From an uncultured Myxococcales bacterium (GTDB lineage: Bacteria > Myxococcota > Myxococcia > Myxococcales > Myxococcaceae), in NCBI GenBank assembly GCA_937980205.1, contig CALJKW010000017.1, forward strand, positions 24,624-88,623: a DNA stretch of 64,000 bases, in the 5' to 3' direction. The translations under genes were made by a program, and so were the position numbers. The notes beneath the pieces are model-generated. The model made no database searches and had not been told where the DNA came from. It was given only the letters and a program-made list of their open reading frames with translations. Within the stretch, counting starts at the first letter, position 1. The number at the start of each line of letters is the position of its first letter. This document shows, in pieces, positions 19,114 through 28,632 of the stretch.

Positions 19114-19413
19114 ATGTGTCCTCCGAATGGCAGCACCAACGCCACCGTCCGCACGCCTGACTCGAAGCCGACCTCTATCGACAAGCCGATGGGGGCAGCG
19201 CCGCGGCCGACGGGTGCGCTGACCGACATCGGCTTCGCCAACACGCCGCCCGGAGATCCGCCGACGGAGCTGGACGACGAGGTTCGGCGTCGACGGGCGA
19301 TGGAGATGAACCGGCTCATGCTCGGCTTCGGCCGGCGGTCGATGTTCTCGTTCTCGGAAGGCGACAGCGGCACGCCCTTGCTGTCGCGGAAGTCTCTCAC
19401 CGGGAAGAGCTGA
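19114..19413 (+). CDS. Small virion-associated-type protein
   Basis: 99 aa. A Pro/Thr/Ser-rich disordered N-terminus is followed by DDEVRRRRAMEMNRLMLGFG and ends SGTPLLSRKSLTGKS. Short proteins ending in an R-K-[TS]-L-x-G motif are common just before the internal-core genes of podophages, so family and position agree. Molecular role unknown. Confidence 0.55.
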   Translation: MCPPNGSTNATVRTPDSKPTSIDKPMGAAPRPTGALTDIGFANTPPGDPPTELDDEVRRRRAMEMNRLMLGFGRRSMFSFSEGDSGTPLLSRKSLTGKS

Positions 19414-19420
19414 GCTCGCC

Positions 19421-19900
19421 GTGCCGGTCGTGAAGGTCATCCGCGCCACCGAAGAGCACGCGCGCGAGCTCGCGCCGGACTTGCGGCCCGAGGACGTCGC
19501 GGAGCTTGAGGCGTTGGGCCTCAATGAACCGCTCGAAGTACTTCTCCACGGCGTTCGCGACTCGGACGTCGCGGCTTCCGCGCTGGTGGACGGCGCGATC
19601 GCCGCGATGTTCGGCGTGAAGGAGATTCGCGGCAGCCTGGTCACGGGGCCGTCGGTTGGGCAGCTGTGGTTCTTGACCGGGCACGCGTTTGCGCGGGCGC
19701 CGCTTGCAGTCACGAAAGCGGCGCGACGGTGCGTCAGCAGTCTGCTGGCGACGTACCCGATGCTCGTGAACGCGATCGACGCCCGGTACACGTCCGCGCT
19801 GCGCTTCGCGCAGCTCCTCGGAGCGCAGCTGCTTGAGCCGCGGTCGCTTGGGCCAGCGGCTTCTTCCTTCATTCCATTTCGTATCGAAAGGAGACGGTGA
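19421..19900 (+). CDS. T7 gp13-like protein (GNAT-like fold)
   Basis: 159 aa, GTG start. The N-terminus VVKVIRATEEHARELAPDLR, followed by RPEDVAELEALGL, and the middle VDGAIAAMFGVKEIRG / GQLWFLTGHAF, match the plan of podophage gp13-like proteins, which look like inactive N-acetyltransferases. In T7, gp13 is needed for virion core assembly. The stop overlaps the start of the gp14-like gene (ATGA). Assignment rests on pattern and gene order. Confidence 0.7.
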   Translation: MPVVKVIRATEEHARELAPDLRPEDVAELEALGLNEPLEVLLHGVRDSDVAASALVDGAIAAMFGVKEIRGSLVTGPSVGQLWFLTGHAFARAPLAVTKAARRCVSSLLATYPMLVNAIDARYTSALRFAQLLGAQLLEPRSLGPAASSFIPFRIERRR

Positions 19901-20370
19901 TGGGCGGTCTGATTCAGGGCATGGCGACTGCCGGCATGGGCATCTGGCAGGCTCACGAAGACGCCAACGCGGCGCACGAGGAGTACGCCGCGACCAGCCG
20001 CATGCTCACGTACCAAGAGCGGCGCGCGACGCTCAAAGGCAAGCAGGAGGCCGGCGAGCTCCGGAGTCAGGGCTCGGCGGTTGCCGACGCGCAGTTCAAC
20101 GCGTACGCGGCCGCCGGCATCGACCCGACGTCGGGCACCGCGGCCGCGGTCCAGGCCGACACCGCCGCGCAGGCCGAGCTCGACGCGCAGACGCGCGAGA
20201 ACAACGCAGCTCTCGAGGTCTGGGGCTACCGCACACAGAAGGACCAAGCAGCGAAGAACTTGCAGACGCGGCTCAAGACCATCGACCGGCAAGCCATCGG
20301 GAGCGTCCTCACGGGCGCGGGGCAGATGATCGGCGGCGCCGGCGGCATCATGAAGAAGCAGGGGTCCTAA
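19897..20370 (+). CDS. T7 gp14-like internal virion (core) protein
   Basis: 157 aa. Glycine/Met-rich N-terminus (GGLIQGMATAGMGIWQAHED), a long Ala/Gln/Glu helix, and a Gly-rich hydrophobic C-terminus (SVLTGAGQMIGGAGGIM). In T7, gp14 forms the outer-membrane pore of the ejectosome. In-frame phrases such as LRSQGSAVADAQFNAYAAAG are typical of this family (AFVASGVDPSSGS-like in relatives). It sits between gp13-like and gp15-like genes as in T7-type phages. Confidence 0.72.
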   Translation: MMGGLIQGMATAGMGIWQAHEDANAAHEEYAATSRMLTYQERRATLKGKQEAGELRSQGSAVADAQFNAYAAAGIDPTSGTAAAVQADTAAQAELDAQTRENNAALEVWGYRTQKDQAAKNLQTRLKTIDRQAIGSVLTGAGQMIGGAGGIMKKQGS

Positions 20371-20373
20371 GCG

Positions 20374-22170
20374 ATGACCATGCGTGTGCCGGGCTACCGG
20401 CGCCAGGTCGAGTCCGCCGGTGCTCCCCGCGTTGCGCTCGAGCACGAGCGGCCTGGCGGCTTCGATGCGATGGCGAGGGGCTTCGGCGCCCTCGGTGCCG
20501 GCATCGAGGAGGCGTACGAGGCGGACCTCCAGAGGGAGGAGCAGGCGAAGCGCGAGGCGCGCGCAAAGCAGGTCCGCGAGAACCTCACGGCCGACGAGCA
20601 GGACCTCAACGCTACTCTCTACGGCACGAGCAACCCGACGAGTCAGCAGATCGGCGATGCGGCGTTCGAGGGGCGACTCGATGAGCTGTCTTCGGAGCGC
20701 ACGCCTGGCTTTCTGGAACTCGAGGGGGACGCTGCTGCGGCCGCGGCCGCCGACACGTTGGAGGGCCTCGAGCAACGCCAGCAGAAGCGAGCGGCAGCGA
20801 TCACGGACCCAGACGCTCGAGAGCTCTATGAGGAACGCAGCCGGGCGCGAATGCAAGACGCCCGGCGGACGGTACAGATCCACGTCGGTAACCAGGTGCG
20901 CCGCGCCAAGGAGAACAGCCTCAACGCCGCAGCCGACGAGGCGGTCCGCGCTGCCGCAGTAGACCCGACGAACGACGCCCTCGCCAGGCAGCGTATCGCC
21001 GACGTCGTGGGCTCCGCGAAGGCGATGGGACAGGGCGACGCCTGGACTCAGACGAAGACGCTCGAGCTGCAGGGGCGCGTCGCGTCGACGCGCCTCGATG
21101 CGCTGATTGAGCGTGGCGACGTCGCAGGCGCCGAGCGTGTTCTCGACGCCAACAAGTGGGCGCTGGGAGCGAACCACGACAAGTACTCGAAGCTCGTCTC
21201 GAACATGCGCGCCGGCGAGGAGGCGCAGTTGCTCGCCTTCGACGCGGTCAAGAAGGGCCTCGGTGATGACGGCCAGGTGAACCAGGCGGCCGTCCTCGAC
21301 GCGCTCGAGCAGGTGCCGGCCGAGAAGCGCGCGCGCGTCGAGCCCATCGTCTACAAGCTGATGGCGGAACGCGAGCAGGCATACGCTGCCGAGACTCGCC
21401 GAATCAGCCGCGCGTCGTTCTCCCTGTACAACACGAAGGGCTGGGGCGAGTTCAACAAGTCCGGGCTCTCGACGGAGCTCAACTACCGGAACCCCGAGCT
21501 CTACAACCGCCTGCGCGACGACGCCCGAAGCCAGTACGAGCGCGCGTTGCGCCAGCGCCGTGGCACCGCTGAGGACCGGCGGCAGCAGACGGCAATCGAC
21601 ACGATGGCGTTGAACGACTTCAAAGCGCTCCCGGTGCGGGAGCAGGCGACCGCCGACATCGGCGAGTTCCTTCTCGACCGCGGCGTGAGCGACGTCGGCC
21701 GCAGCAGGCTCACTCTGGCGCAGGGGAAGGCACGGGCGCTGGTCGAGAAGGGGCACGAGGTGCCGATGGATGGCTTCGTGACCGACTACGTGGCGGAGGC
21801 GCAGCCGTTCGCACCGAAGCGCGCGCCGAAGAAGGTCCTCGACGCGTGGAAGCGCGCCGTGCGCGCCGACGCCGTCGACCTGTGGACCGACGCGCTCGAG
21901 GCTCACCCCGACCGGAAGCCGTCCGTCGACGAGCTCGCGAAGCGCAAGGCCGAGCGGTTCAGCTCCTACGCGTTCGACGCGAACGACCCCGAGGCCGTGA
22001 AGCGTTCGAACGAAGCGCTCGTGTCTCGGTTCCGCGGCGGGGGGGCGCAGCAGACGGAGCGCGCGGCCACTGCGCCGCCGGCGAAGTTCGAAGTCCTCGG
22101 GCCGAACGGAGCGCGCGGCATGGCGACGGAGGCGTGGCTCGCCGCGCACCCTGACTGGCGGAAGAAGTGA
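20374..22170 (+). CDS. gp15-like internal virion protein
   Basis: 598 aa. Mostly helical with repeated TPR-like phrases (ALIERGDVAGAERVLDANKW, GWGEFNKSGLSTELNYRNPE), matching the middle-core protein of podophage ejectosomes, which lines the periplasmic tunnel. The N-terminus VPGYRRQVE resembles the conserved start of relatives. It is shorter than T7 gp15 (747 aa). The stop overlaps the GTG of the giant gene (GTGA). Confidence 0.7.
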   Translation: MTMRVPGYRRQVESAGAPRVALEHERPGGFDAMARGFGALGAGIEEAYEADLQREEQAKREARAKQVRENLTADEQDLNATLYGTSNPTSQQIGDAAFEGRLDELSSERTPGFLELEGDAAAAAAADTLEGLEQRQQKRAAAITDPDARELYEERSRARMQDARRTVQIHVGNQVRRAKENSLNAAADEAVRAAAVDPTNDALARQRIADVVGSAKAMGQGDAWTQTKTLELQGRVASTRLDALIERGDVAGAERVLDANKWALGANHDKYSKLVSNMRAGEEAQLLAFDAVKKGLGDDGQVNQAAVLDALEQVPAEKRARVEPIVYKLMAEREQAYAAETRRISRASFSLYNTKGWGEFNKSGLSTELNYRNPELYNRLRDDARSQYERALRQRRGTAEDRRQQTAIDTMALNDFKALPVREQATADIGEFLLDRGVSDVGRSRLTLAQGKARALVEKGHEVPMDGFVTDYVAEAQPFAPKRAPKKVLDAWKRAVRADAVDLWTDALEAHPDRKPSVDELAKRKAERFSSYAFDANDPEAVKRSNEALVSRFRGGGAQQTERAATAPPAKFEVLGPNGARGMATEAWLAAHPDWRKK

Positions 22171-25100
22171 CTCCTCTCGACGACGAGTTTGAGCCGCTGC
22201 CTCCGGAAGCGCCGGCGGCGCCGGTCTCCACCCTGCCGTCTCTCGAGGTCGCGCCGGCTCCGGAGGCCGAGGCGGACTTTGAGCCGATGCCCTCGGTCGA
22301 AGAGCAGGCAGTGGCCGAGAACCGGGACCTGGTGAAGCTGTTCAGCGGCGCGGGCATGGGGTTCGTCGACGTCGAGCGCCGCGCCGGCGTGCTGCAGCTG
22401 TCTCGCGAGACCGGCCTGCACACGTCGCTGGTGGAGGCGAGCTTCGACCAGATGAAGCGCTCGTGGGAGGCGTCGAAGTTCGACCCCGCCGCCTGGCGCA
22501 AGGACAATCCCGAGCTCGCCGCGCTCGTCCTCAACCGGCCCCAGCTCGCTCCGGTGGTGATGCGCGACGCGAAGCTGTCGCTGCTCTCGCGAGCGCTGAA
22601 CAAGGCGACGGAGCTGTTCTTCACGCCCTACGTCGGTGAGAGCGTCCCGAACCGCGAGGCCGAGCTCGAGCGCCTCGAGGTGCAACGCGAGTCGATGCTC
22701 ATCGCGCCGACGAAGGCGGGGGCTGAGGTCGACGACAACAAGGCCCGTCTCCTTCGCGAGGGTGGGCCGCTGTTTCAGGCGGTCATCCCCATCGCGCGGT
22801 ACACCGAGGCGAAGGAGCACCTCGAGGTCTCCAAGAAGGGCTACGACCTCATGGCCGCGCGCCTCGCCGGCCGAGACACGTACGAGCTCGAGAAGCAGCT
22901 CGTCGACATGCGGCGGAGCGCGGTGCGCCGCGCGTACGGCGAGGGCGAGGTGGGCCAGGTGTTCTCCGACGTCGCCGAGGCGGCGGCCTCCTCCGTCGAC
23001 GTGCTGAAGGACGCAGGCACCGGCGCGGCGATCGCCGGCGTCGTGGCCGGCGCGGGCACGTACGCGGTCACGCGGAACCCGCGCTTGGCCGGGAAGGCGA
23101 CGCTGAAGGGCGCCTCTCTGGGCGGCCGCGCGGGCGGCGTGGTCGCAACGCTGCGGATCGAGGCCGGCGACGCCTACCTGCAGCTGCTCGACGCGAAGAC
23201 CGACGACGGCAAGCCGGTGAGCAACGATGTCGCGACGGGAACCGCGCTCGTCTACGGGACGCTGGCCGCCGGCATCGAGTTCGCGGCGTGGGGGCCCATG
23301 TTCAAGGCGATGGGCCCGCTGGGCGAGCTCATCCGCACCGGCGAGAAGAAGGCGGCGCTGGCCGCGCTCGTGAAGCAGCAAGGGTTCCGCGAAATCGCCA
23401 AGCGGGTGGCGAAGAACTGGCTCGCCGCGAGCGCAGCTGAGGGCGGCGAGGAGTTCCTGCAGACCGCGGCGGAGGACGCGCTCACGTACCTGGCGCTCTC
23501 GTACACCGACCAGAAGCTGCAGGCGGGCCCGGTGGTCGACGTCGACAAGGCCATCGCGGCCGGCCAGAAGGGGTTCGTCGGCGGCGCCGGCCTCGCCTCC
23601 GTCAGCGTCGGCATCGACGTGCTCACGCAGAAGGTGCTCCGCGACGAGGCCCGCGTCGCCACGCAGCAGGTCGCCGCGATGGCGCAAGCCGCGGAGAGCC
23701 CCACCGTGACCGCGTCGCCCGAGGCTGCGGCGCAGGTGGTCGAGGACGCCACCGCGAAGGAAGGCCGGCCCGTCACCACGCTGCACGTCACCGCCGAGGA
23801 GTTCGAAGCGCAGGCGCGCAAGGGCGGCGCCGACCCGTTCGAGGCGGCCGAGGCGATGATGGGGCCCGGCGGTGCACAGGCGCTCCGAGACGCGCTGGCG
23901 ACGGGCGGCAAGCTGCCGGTGCCGGTGGCGACGTACCTCGAGAAGTGGGTCGGCACCCCGCTGGCGGCCGAGCTCGTCGAGCACACGACGACGGCAGCGA
24001 ATCTGCCCACTGCGGCGGAGCTCGAGGCCGACGTGATGGAGGCGGTCGCCCCGACGCCCGATGCCTCGATGTTCCTCGCCCAGCGGCTGGCGAACGCGGA
24101 GGAGCCCGTCGACCGCGGTGCGGAGATGTACCTGGACCCCGTCAGCGGGCTGCGGAACCGGCGCGCCTTCGACGAGACGCCGGCGCCGGCGGGGAAGATG
24201 CTCGCCGTCATCACCTCGCCGGACGTGAAGGCCATCAACGACCACCCCACCGCGGGCGGGCACGACGTCGCGAACGACATGCTCCGCGCGATGGGGCGCG
24301 CCATCGGCGAGCACGACGCCACCGCGGCGCGGAGCGGGACGAACTTCCTCGTGTACGTGAACGACCAGGCCGACCTCGACCGCGTGCTCGAGCGGGTGCG
24401 CGCCGCCGTAGGTCCGCAGGTCGCCCTCGAGAGCGGTCTGGGCACCAACAAGGACACCGCCTTCGCTTCGCTGAACACCGCGGTCGAGACAGGTCGCGCG
24501 CTCGGGACCATCCCGCCGAAGGGCGAGGCCTCGCCGGGGCTCGACATTCCGTCGCTCGCGTTCCCCGCGGAGAGGGCGCAGAGCACCGTCCCGCCGGAGC
24601 TGGCCGCGAAGGTCGCCGGCCTGTCGCCGCAGGACTACTTCCGGCAGGCGTACGTCACGAAGGGCGGGCTGCTCACCGCCGAGGGCTTCCGCGCCGTCCC
24701 GCGGAAAGCGCACACGGCCGCGTTCGACATGAGCGGCCTGGGGCGCGCGAACAGCGAGTTCGGCCAGGACGCGGGAGACAAGCTGCTTGCCGCCTTCGAG
24801 GCTGCGGTGCGGGCCGCTGGCGGTGCCGACTTCGACGCCGCGCACCTCTCGGGCGACGAGTTCGCCGCGCAGAGCGATGACCCGGCAGCGCTCAAGGCCT
24901 TCGCAGCCGACGTGGCCCGAGCGCTCGAAGGGGTCGGAGTTCGGGCGCGTTCCAGGCGGACTGGCGCGGTCGAGGACCTACCTGTACGATTTCGCCATGG
25001 CGTCGGAGAGAACTATGCCCAAGCAGACCGCCAGCTCAACGCAGCCCGCCGAGCAGAACAAGCAGCGCAAGCCGGAGGAGCCGCCGTACGAGCTCCTGGG

Positions 25101-28100
25101 GCTGACGAAGCACGGCAAGCTGGTGTGGGACGCGAAGGCGGAGCCCGACCTGCCTCCGGAAGAGATCGCCGCCAGGCTTTCCCGCGCGAAGTAGCCGACG
25201 ACGTCGCGGCCGCGGTCGCGAGCACCTCCGACGCGATGGGGCTGCGGCCCATCTTCCGGTCCGCCGCCGAAGCTGGGATGACGCCCGAGCAGTGGCAGCA
25301 GTACCTCGCCGAGCTCGAGGAGGCGCACTCGCACGCCGCGCACGCCGCGCGGCTGCAGGCTGCGAAGGACGAGCAACGCCGCACCGAGCGGGAGTGGAAG
25401 GAGCGCGAGCGCGAGGAGCGCCGCGCCGCCGCTGCCGAGTACGAGCAGCTCCCCGCGCGCCGCGCGTGGCAGTTCCTCCGCGGGCGGGAAGAGGGCGACG
25501 TGCTCACGATGGACCGCCGGGCCGTCGAGGCGCTCGTCGGGGCCGAAGCCGCGCGCCGGCTGCCGCTGCGCTCGAGCGGCGGCATCCTCCCCGACGACCT
25601 CGCCGACATGTTCGGGTTCGCCACCGGCGAGGAGCTCGTGCGCGCGATGCTCGACCTCCCCGGGAAGGACGAGTGGGTGCGCGACACCGCCGCGGCACGC
25701 ATGGCGGAGAAGTACCCCGACGCGTTGAACGACCGCGCCCGGCTGCGCGACCTGGTGAGCAAGGGCCTGCACGGCGAGTTCACCGAGAAGTGGCTCACGA
25801 AGGAGTGGAAGGCGCTGAACGCTCGCGCGTACGCCCTCGCCTTCAACCCCGAGGCGAACCGCTTCCAGGCGGTGCCGAACGAGGTCCTCGGGCGCCCGCT
25901 GCCGCCGGCGGTGGAGGCGAAGAAGACGGCAGCCGGCATCGTGAGCCGGCAGAAGATTGGCCGTCTGAGCCCCGGCTGGGCGCTGAACCTGCAGCGCGGG
26001 CACGCGGACAAGGCGGCGCTCGCGGCCGCGCGGGGGAACTACTCCCTCGCGCTCGTGCACAAGCTGCAGCAGCTGCTCGCGATGCACCTGTGGCGGGAGG
26101 TGACCGGCGCCGTCGAGCAGCGCGAAGCCTTCTACGACCTCGCCGCGGAGCTCGGCCGGCAGCCCTCGCGCGCCCGCCTCGGCAAGGCCTCCCCGCTGCT
26201 GCGCGACGGTGTCGACCTGGTGCTCGAGGCGCTCGGCATGAAGGCGCCGGAGGAGCGAAGCGAGCCCCTCCCGTCGGTCGCCGACGTCGTGCAGGACCTC
26301 GTCGCCGACGGGGCGACGGTGATGTTCGACGAGGACGTGGTCGCGCGCGCCGTGGCCGAGCGGAAGCCGTACCGGAACCTCAGCGTCGCCGAGATGCGTG
26401 AGGTCGACACGTACCTGCGGAACGTGCGTGCGGCCGCACGCGTGCGCACGACGGCCATCGAGGAGGGAAAGGAGGTCGACCGCGAGAAGGCGCTCGCCGA
26501 CCTCATCCTCGAGGCTGAGACGAACCGAAAGCACGTGGGCCCGGTGACGTCCTCGGAGTCGGCCGAGACCGCGGCGCAGGTCCTCGGCCGCGGCTGGAAC
26601 CAGTTCGACGGGTCAGGCCTGCGCCCCGAACGCATCGCGGAGTGGCTGGGCGGCAACAAGCCGGGGTCGGCGTGGTTCCGGCTTGTCGTCTCGCCACTGC
26701 AGAAGGCGAAGCACGCGAAGGCGGACCGGCTGAAGAAAGTGCTCGCGCCGCTCTCCGACAAGCTGGACGCGGCGCTCAAGGACGGGCGCTTCATGGCGAA
26801 GGTGAACGGGAAGGAACTCTTCCCGACGCACCGGGAGGACCTCGAGGCGCCGAAGTTCGCCTACCAGGTGTTCATGATGGCGCTGCACGCCGGAACGCAG
26901 TCGAGCCTCGACCGGCTCACCGAGGGCCGCGGCATCACCGAGGAGCAGCTGCTCGCGGCCGTCGACAAGCACCTGTGGAAGGAAGCTGTCGAGCTCCTGC
27001 AGGCTGTCTGGGACGCGAACGAGTCGCTGTGGCAGGAGGCGAGCGCCCTCGAGGAGCGGATGAGCGGCGTCGCTCCCCCGAAGCTCGAGCACCGACCGCT
27101 CCGCACGCGGTTCGGCACCCTGCGCGGTGGGTACATGGCCGCCAAGTACGACGCCCGCGTCGAACAGGTCGGCGAGCTGCAGCTTGGCGAGGCCCTCGGC
27201 GCCGTGCTCGATCAGTCGTACGTGCGCCCCGGCACGGCCAAGTCGCACCTGAAGAAGCGAGCCGAGAACTTCAGCGGCGCGCTGCTGCTCGAGCCGGGCC
27301 TCATCCTCAGAGCGCTCGACCAGGTCGTGCACGACATCGCGTATCGCGAGGCCCTCCGCAGCGTCGCCGGTCTCGTCTGGCACCCGAAGCTCCAACGCGT
27401 GATGCGCGAGCGGCTCGGCGCCGGCAAGGCAGACCAGTTCCGGCAGTGGCTCCGCGACATCGGAACGCAGGCCGGCGCGCAGCTCACCGACTTCTGGAGC
27501 CGAGCGGGAAGCGCGCTGAAGAAGCGCACGGTGGTGAGCGCGCTCGCGTACCGGCTCCCGACCGCGCTCGGCGACCTCTCGAACTACCTGCTCGGCGCGC
27601 GGCACCTCGGACCGCGGGCGCTGCTGGGCGGCGTCGCGGAGGTCCTCACCAGCAGGGGAGCAGCGATCTCCGAGGCGTACGCGAAGAGCGGCGAGCTGCG
27701 CGCGCGCGAAGGGCAGATGACCGAGAAGTTCCGCTCGTTCCTCGAGCTGATGACGAAGCGCGGCGGCCGCGCGCGCCGGCTCCTCGACGCGTTCGACCGC
27801 AACGGCTTCACCATCTTCGAGTGGACCGAGAAGCTCTTCGCGGTGCCGGCCTGGCTCGGCGCGTACAGGAAGGCGCTGCGCGAGGGCCGCACCGAGGCGG
27901 CGGCCGTCGACTTCGCCGACGGGATGGTGCGTCGCATGTTGCCGGCGTGGAACCCGGTCGACCAGTCGGCGATTCAGCGCAACCGCTACCTCTCGCCGTT
28001 CCTGATGTTCGCGAGCTTCCACAACGTGATGTGGAACGAGCTCCGCGACGTCTGGGAGCCGGTGCTGCAGGCGGTGGGCGTGAAGGACAAGGCGAAGAAC

Positions 28101-28622
28101 GCCGCGGCCGCGGTGCCGGCGACGCTCTTCATCATCTTCTCGGGCTACGTCGTGAGCGAGCTGCTCACCGGTCGCGGTCCGGAGCCGGACGACGGCGAGG
28201 ACCCGGCTGAGCGGTGGGCCCACTGGATTGCGCGGAAGATGTTCGTCGGCTCCCTCATGCCGTTGCCCGTCATCGGGCCCGAGCTCGGCACGGTCCTCGA
28301 GGCGAAGGTGATGCGCAAGCGCACGACGCAGCGGGGAGGCATCTACACGGCCTTCTGGGCGCCGATGGCCGACGCCGGCGCGAAGATGCTCGATGGCGAC
28401 AAGGACGGGGAGGAGAAGTTCTTCGCGCTGATGCGCGCGGCGGGCCCGGTGCTGCAGCTGCCGACGTACCTGCTGACGCCGGCGAAGTACGCGGTCGACA
28501 CGGCGCAAGGCGAGACGGCTCCGCGCGGGCCCGGCGACGTCGTGGGCGGTGCGGTGTACGGCGCGCGCGAGGGTCAGCCGGCGAACGTTCCCACGCTGCT
28601 GCAGGACCTCGCCGGCGAGTGA
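22167..28622 (+). CDS. Giant gp16-like / polyvalent virion protein with tandem GGDEF-like domains
   Basis: 2151 aa, GTG start coupled to the gp15-like stop. The N-terminal third is helical with hydrophobic segments (GAAIAGVVAGAGTYAV; GGAGLASVSVGIDVL) and the EGGEEFLQ motif of large phage polyvalent proteins. Two GGDEF-like domains follow: about 650-765, with SGTNF at 723-727 in place of GGDEF, and about 813-965, with SGDEF at 895-899. A charged helical linker, then C-terminal regions with an LPD38-like hydrophobic end (ATLFIIFSGYVVSELL, GIYTAFWAPMADAGAKML). No lytic transglycosylase motif is seen, unlike T7 gp16. In T7 the largest core protein is ejected with the genome and spans the inner membrane. 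A second gene overprints codons 950-1009. Confidence 0.8.
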   Translation: MTPLDDEFEPLPPEAPAAPVSTLPSLEVAPAPEAEADFEPMPSVEEQAVAENRDLVKLFSGAGMGFVDVERRAGVLQLSRETGLHTSLVEASFDQMKRSWEASKFDPAAWRKDNPELAALVLNRPQLAPVVMRDAKLSLLSRALNKATELFFTPYVGESVPNREAELERLEVQRESMLIAPTKAGAEVDDNKARLLREGGPLFQAVIPIARYTEAKEHLEVSKKGYDLMAARLAGRDTYELEKQLVDMRRSAVRRAYGEGEVGQVFSDVAEAAASSVDVLKDAGTGAAIAGVVAGAGTYAVTRNPRLAGKATLKGASLGGRAGGVVATLRIEAGDAYLQLLDAKTDDGKPVSNDVATGTALVYGTLAAGIEFAAWGPMFKAMGPLGELIRTGEKKAALAALVKQQGFREIAKRVAKNWLAASAAEGGEEFLQTAAEDALTYLALSYTDQKLQAGPVVDVDKAIAAGQKGFVGGAGLASVSVGIDVLTQKVLRDEARVATQQVAAMAQAAESPTVTASPEAAAQVVEDATAKEGRPVTTLHVTAEEFEAQARKGGADPFEAAEAMMGPGGAQALRDALATGGKLPVPVATYLEKWVGTPLAAELVEHTTTAANLPTAAELEADVMEAVAPTPDASMFLAQRLANAEEPVDRGAEMYLDPVSGLRNRRAFDETPAPAGKMLAVITSPDVKAINDHPTAGGHDVANDMLRAMGRAIGEHDATAARSGTNFLVYVNDQADLDRVLERVRAAVGPQVALESGLGTNKDTAFASLNTAVETGRALGTIPPKGEASPGLDIPSLAFPAERAQSTVPPELAAKVAGLSPQDYFRQAYVTKGGLLTAEGFRAVPRKAHTAAFDMSGLGRANSEFGQDAGDKLLAAFEAAVRAAGGADFDAAHLSGDEFAAQSDDPAALKAFAADVARALEGVGVRARSRRTGAVEDLPVRFRHGVGENYAQADRQLNAARRAEQAAQAGGAAVRAPGADEARQAGVGREGGARPASGRDRRQAFPREVADDVAAAVASTSDAMGLRPIFRSAAEAGMTPEQWQQYLAELEEAHSHAAHAARLQAAKDEQRRTEREWKEREREERRAAAAEYEQLPARRAWQFLRGREEGDVLTMDRRAVEALVGAEAARRLPLRSSGGILPDDLADMFGFATGEELVRAMLDLPGKDEWVRDTAAARMAEKYPDALNDRARLRDLVSKGLHGEFTEKWLTKEWKALNARAYALAFNPEANRFQAVPNEVLGRPLPPAVEAKKTAAGIVSRQKIGRLSPGWALNLQRGHADKAALAAARGNYSLALVHKLQQLLAMHLWREVTGAVEQREAFYDLAAELGRQPSRARLGKASPLLRDGVDLVLEALGMKAPEERSEPLPSVADVVQDLVADGATVMFDEDVVARAVAERKPYRNLSVAEMREVDTYLRNVRAAARVRTTAIEEGKEVDREKALADLILEAETNRKHVGPVTSSESAETAAQVLGRGWNQFDGSGLRPERIAEWLGGNKPGSAWFRLVVSPLQKAKHAKADRLKKVLAPLSDKLDAALKDGRFMAKVNGKELFPTHREDLEAPKFAYQVFMMALHAGTQSSLDRLTEGRGITEEQLLAAVDKHLWKEAVELLQAVWDANESLWQEASALEERMSGVAPPKLEHRPLRTRFGTLRGGYMAAKYDARVEQVGELQLGEALGAVLDQSYVRPGTAKSHLKKRAENFSGALLLEPGLILRALDQVVHDIAYREALRSVAGLVWHPKLQRVMRERLGAGKADQFRQWLRDIGTQAGAQLTDFWSRAGSALKKRTVVSALAYRLPTALGDLSNYLLGARHLGPRALLGGVAEVLTSRGAAISEAYAKSGELRAREGQMTEKFRSFLELMTKRGGRARRLLDAFDRNGFTIFEWTEKLFAVPAWLGAYRKALREGRTEAAAVDFADGMVRRMLPAWNPVDQSAIQRNRYLSPFLMFASFHNVMWNELRDVWEPVLQAVGVKDKAKNAAAAVPATLFIIFSGYVVSELLTGRGPEPDDGEDPAERWAHWIARKMFVGSLMPLPVIGPELGTVLEAKVMRKRTTQRGGIYTAFWAPMADAGAKMLDGDKDGEEKFFALMRAAGPVLQLPTYLLTPAKYAVDTAQGETAPRGPGDVVGGAVYGAREGQPANVPTLLQDLAGE
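25015..25194 (+). CDS. Nested 59-aa gene overprinted on the giant virion gene
   Basis: 59 aa in the +1 frame relative to the giant gene. GGAGAG lies 5 nt before the ATG (an in-frame ATG at 24997 lacks this). By hand count 55 of 59 codons end in G/C, whereas the giant frame over the same bases has only 27 of 60, against a very high value elsewhere in that gene; the nested frame is thus the constrained one. The protein has a polar Gln/Lys N-terminus and a compact end with PPYELLGLTKHGKLVWDAK and LPPEEIAARLSRAK. The giant frame there reads Ala/Gly/Arg filler after its GGDEF-like domain ends. No family recognised; probably virion- or packaging-related by location. Confidence 0.7.
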   Translation: MPKQTASSTQPAEQNKQRKPEEPPYELLGLTKHGKLVWDAKAEPDLPPEEIAARLSRAK

Positions 28623-28632
28623 CGTCGGCCGG

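Noticed and set aside
24930..25200. A simple frameshift in the giant gene instead of a nested gene
   Set aside because: The giant frame still encodes a recognisable GGDEF-like C-terminus past the nested start, the nested frame has its own Shine-Dalgarno and stop, and the giant frame regains high third-position G/C right after that stop.
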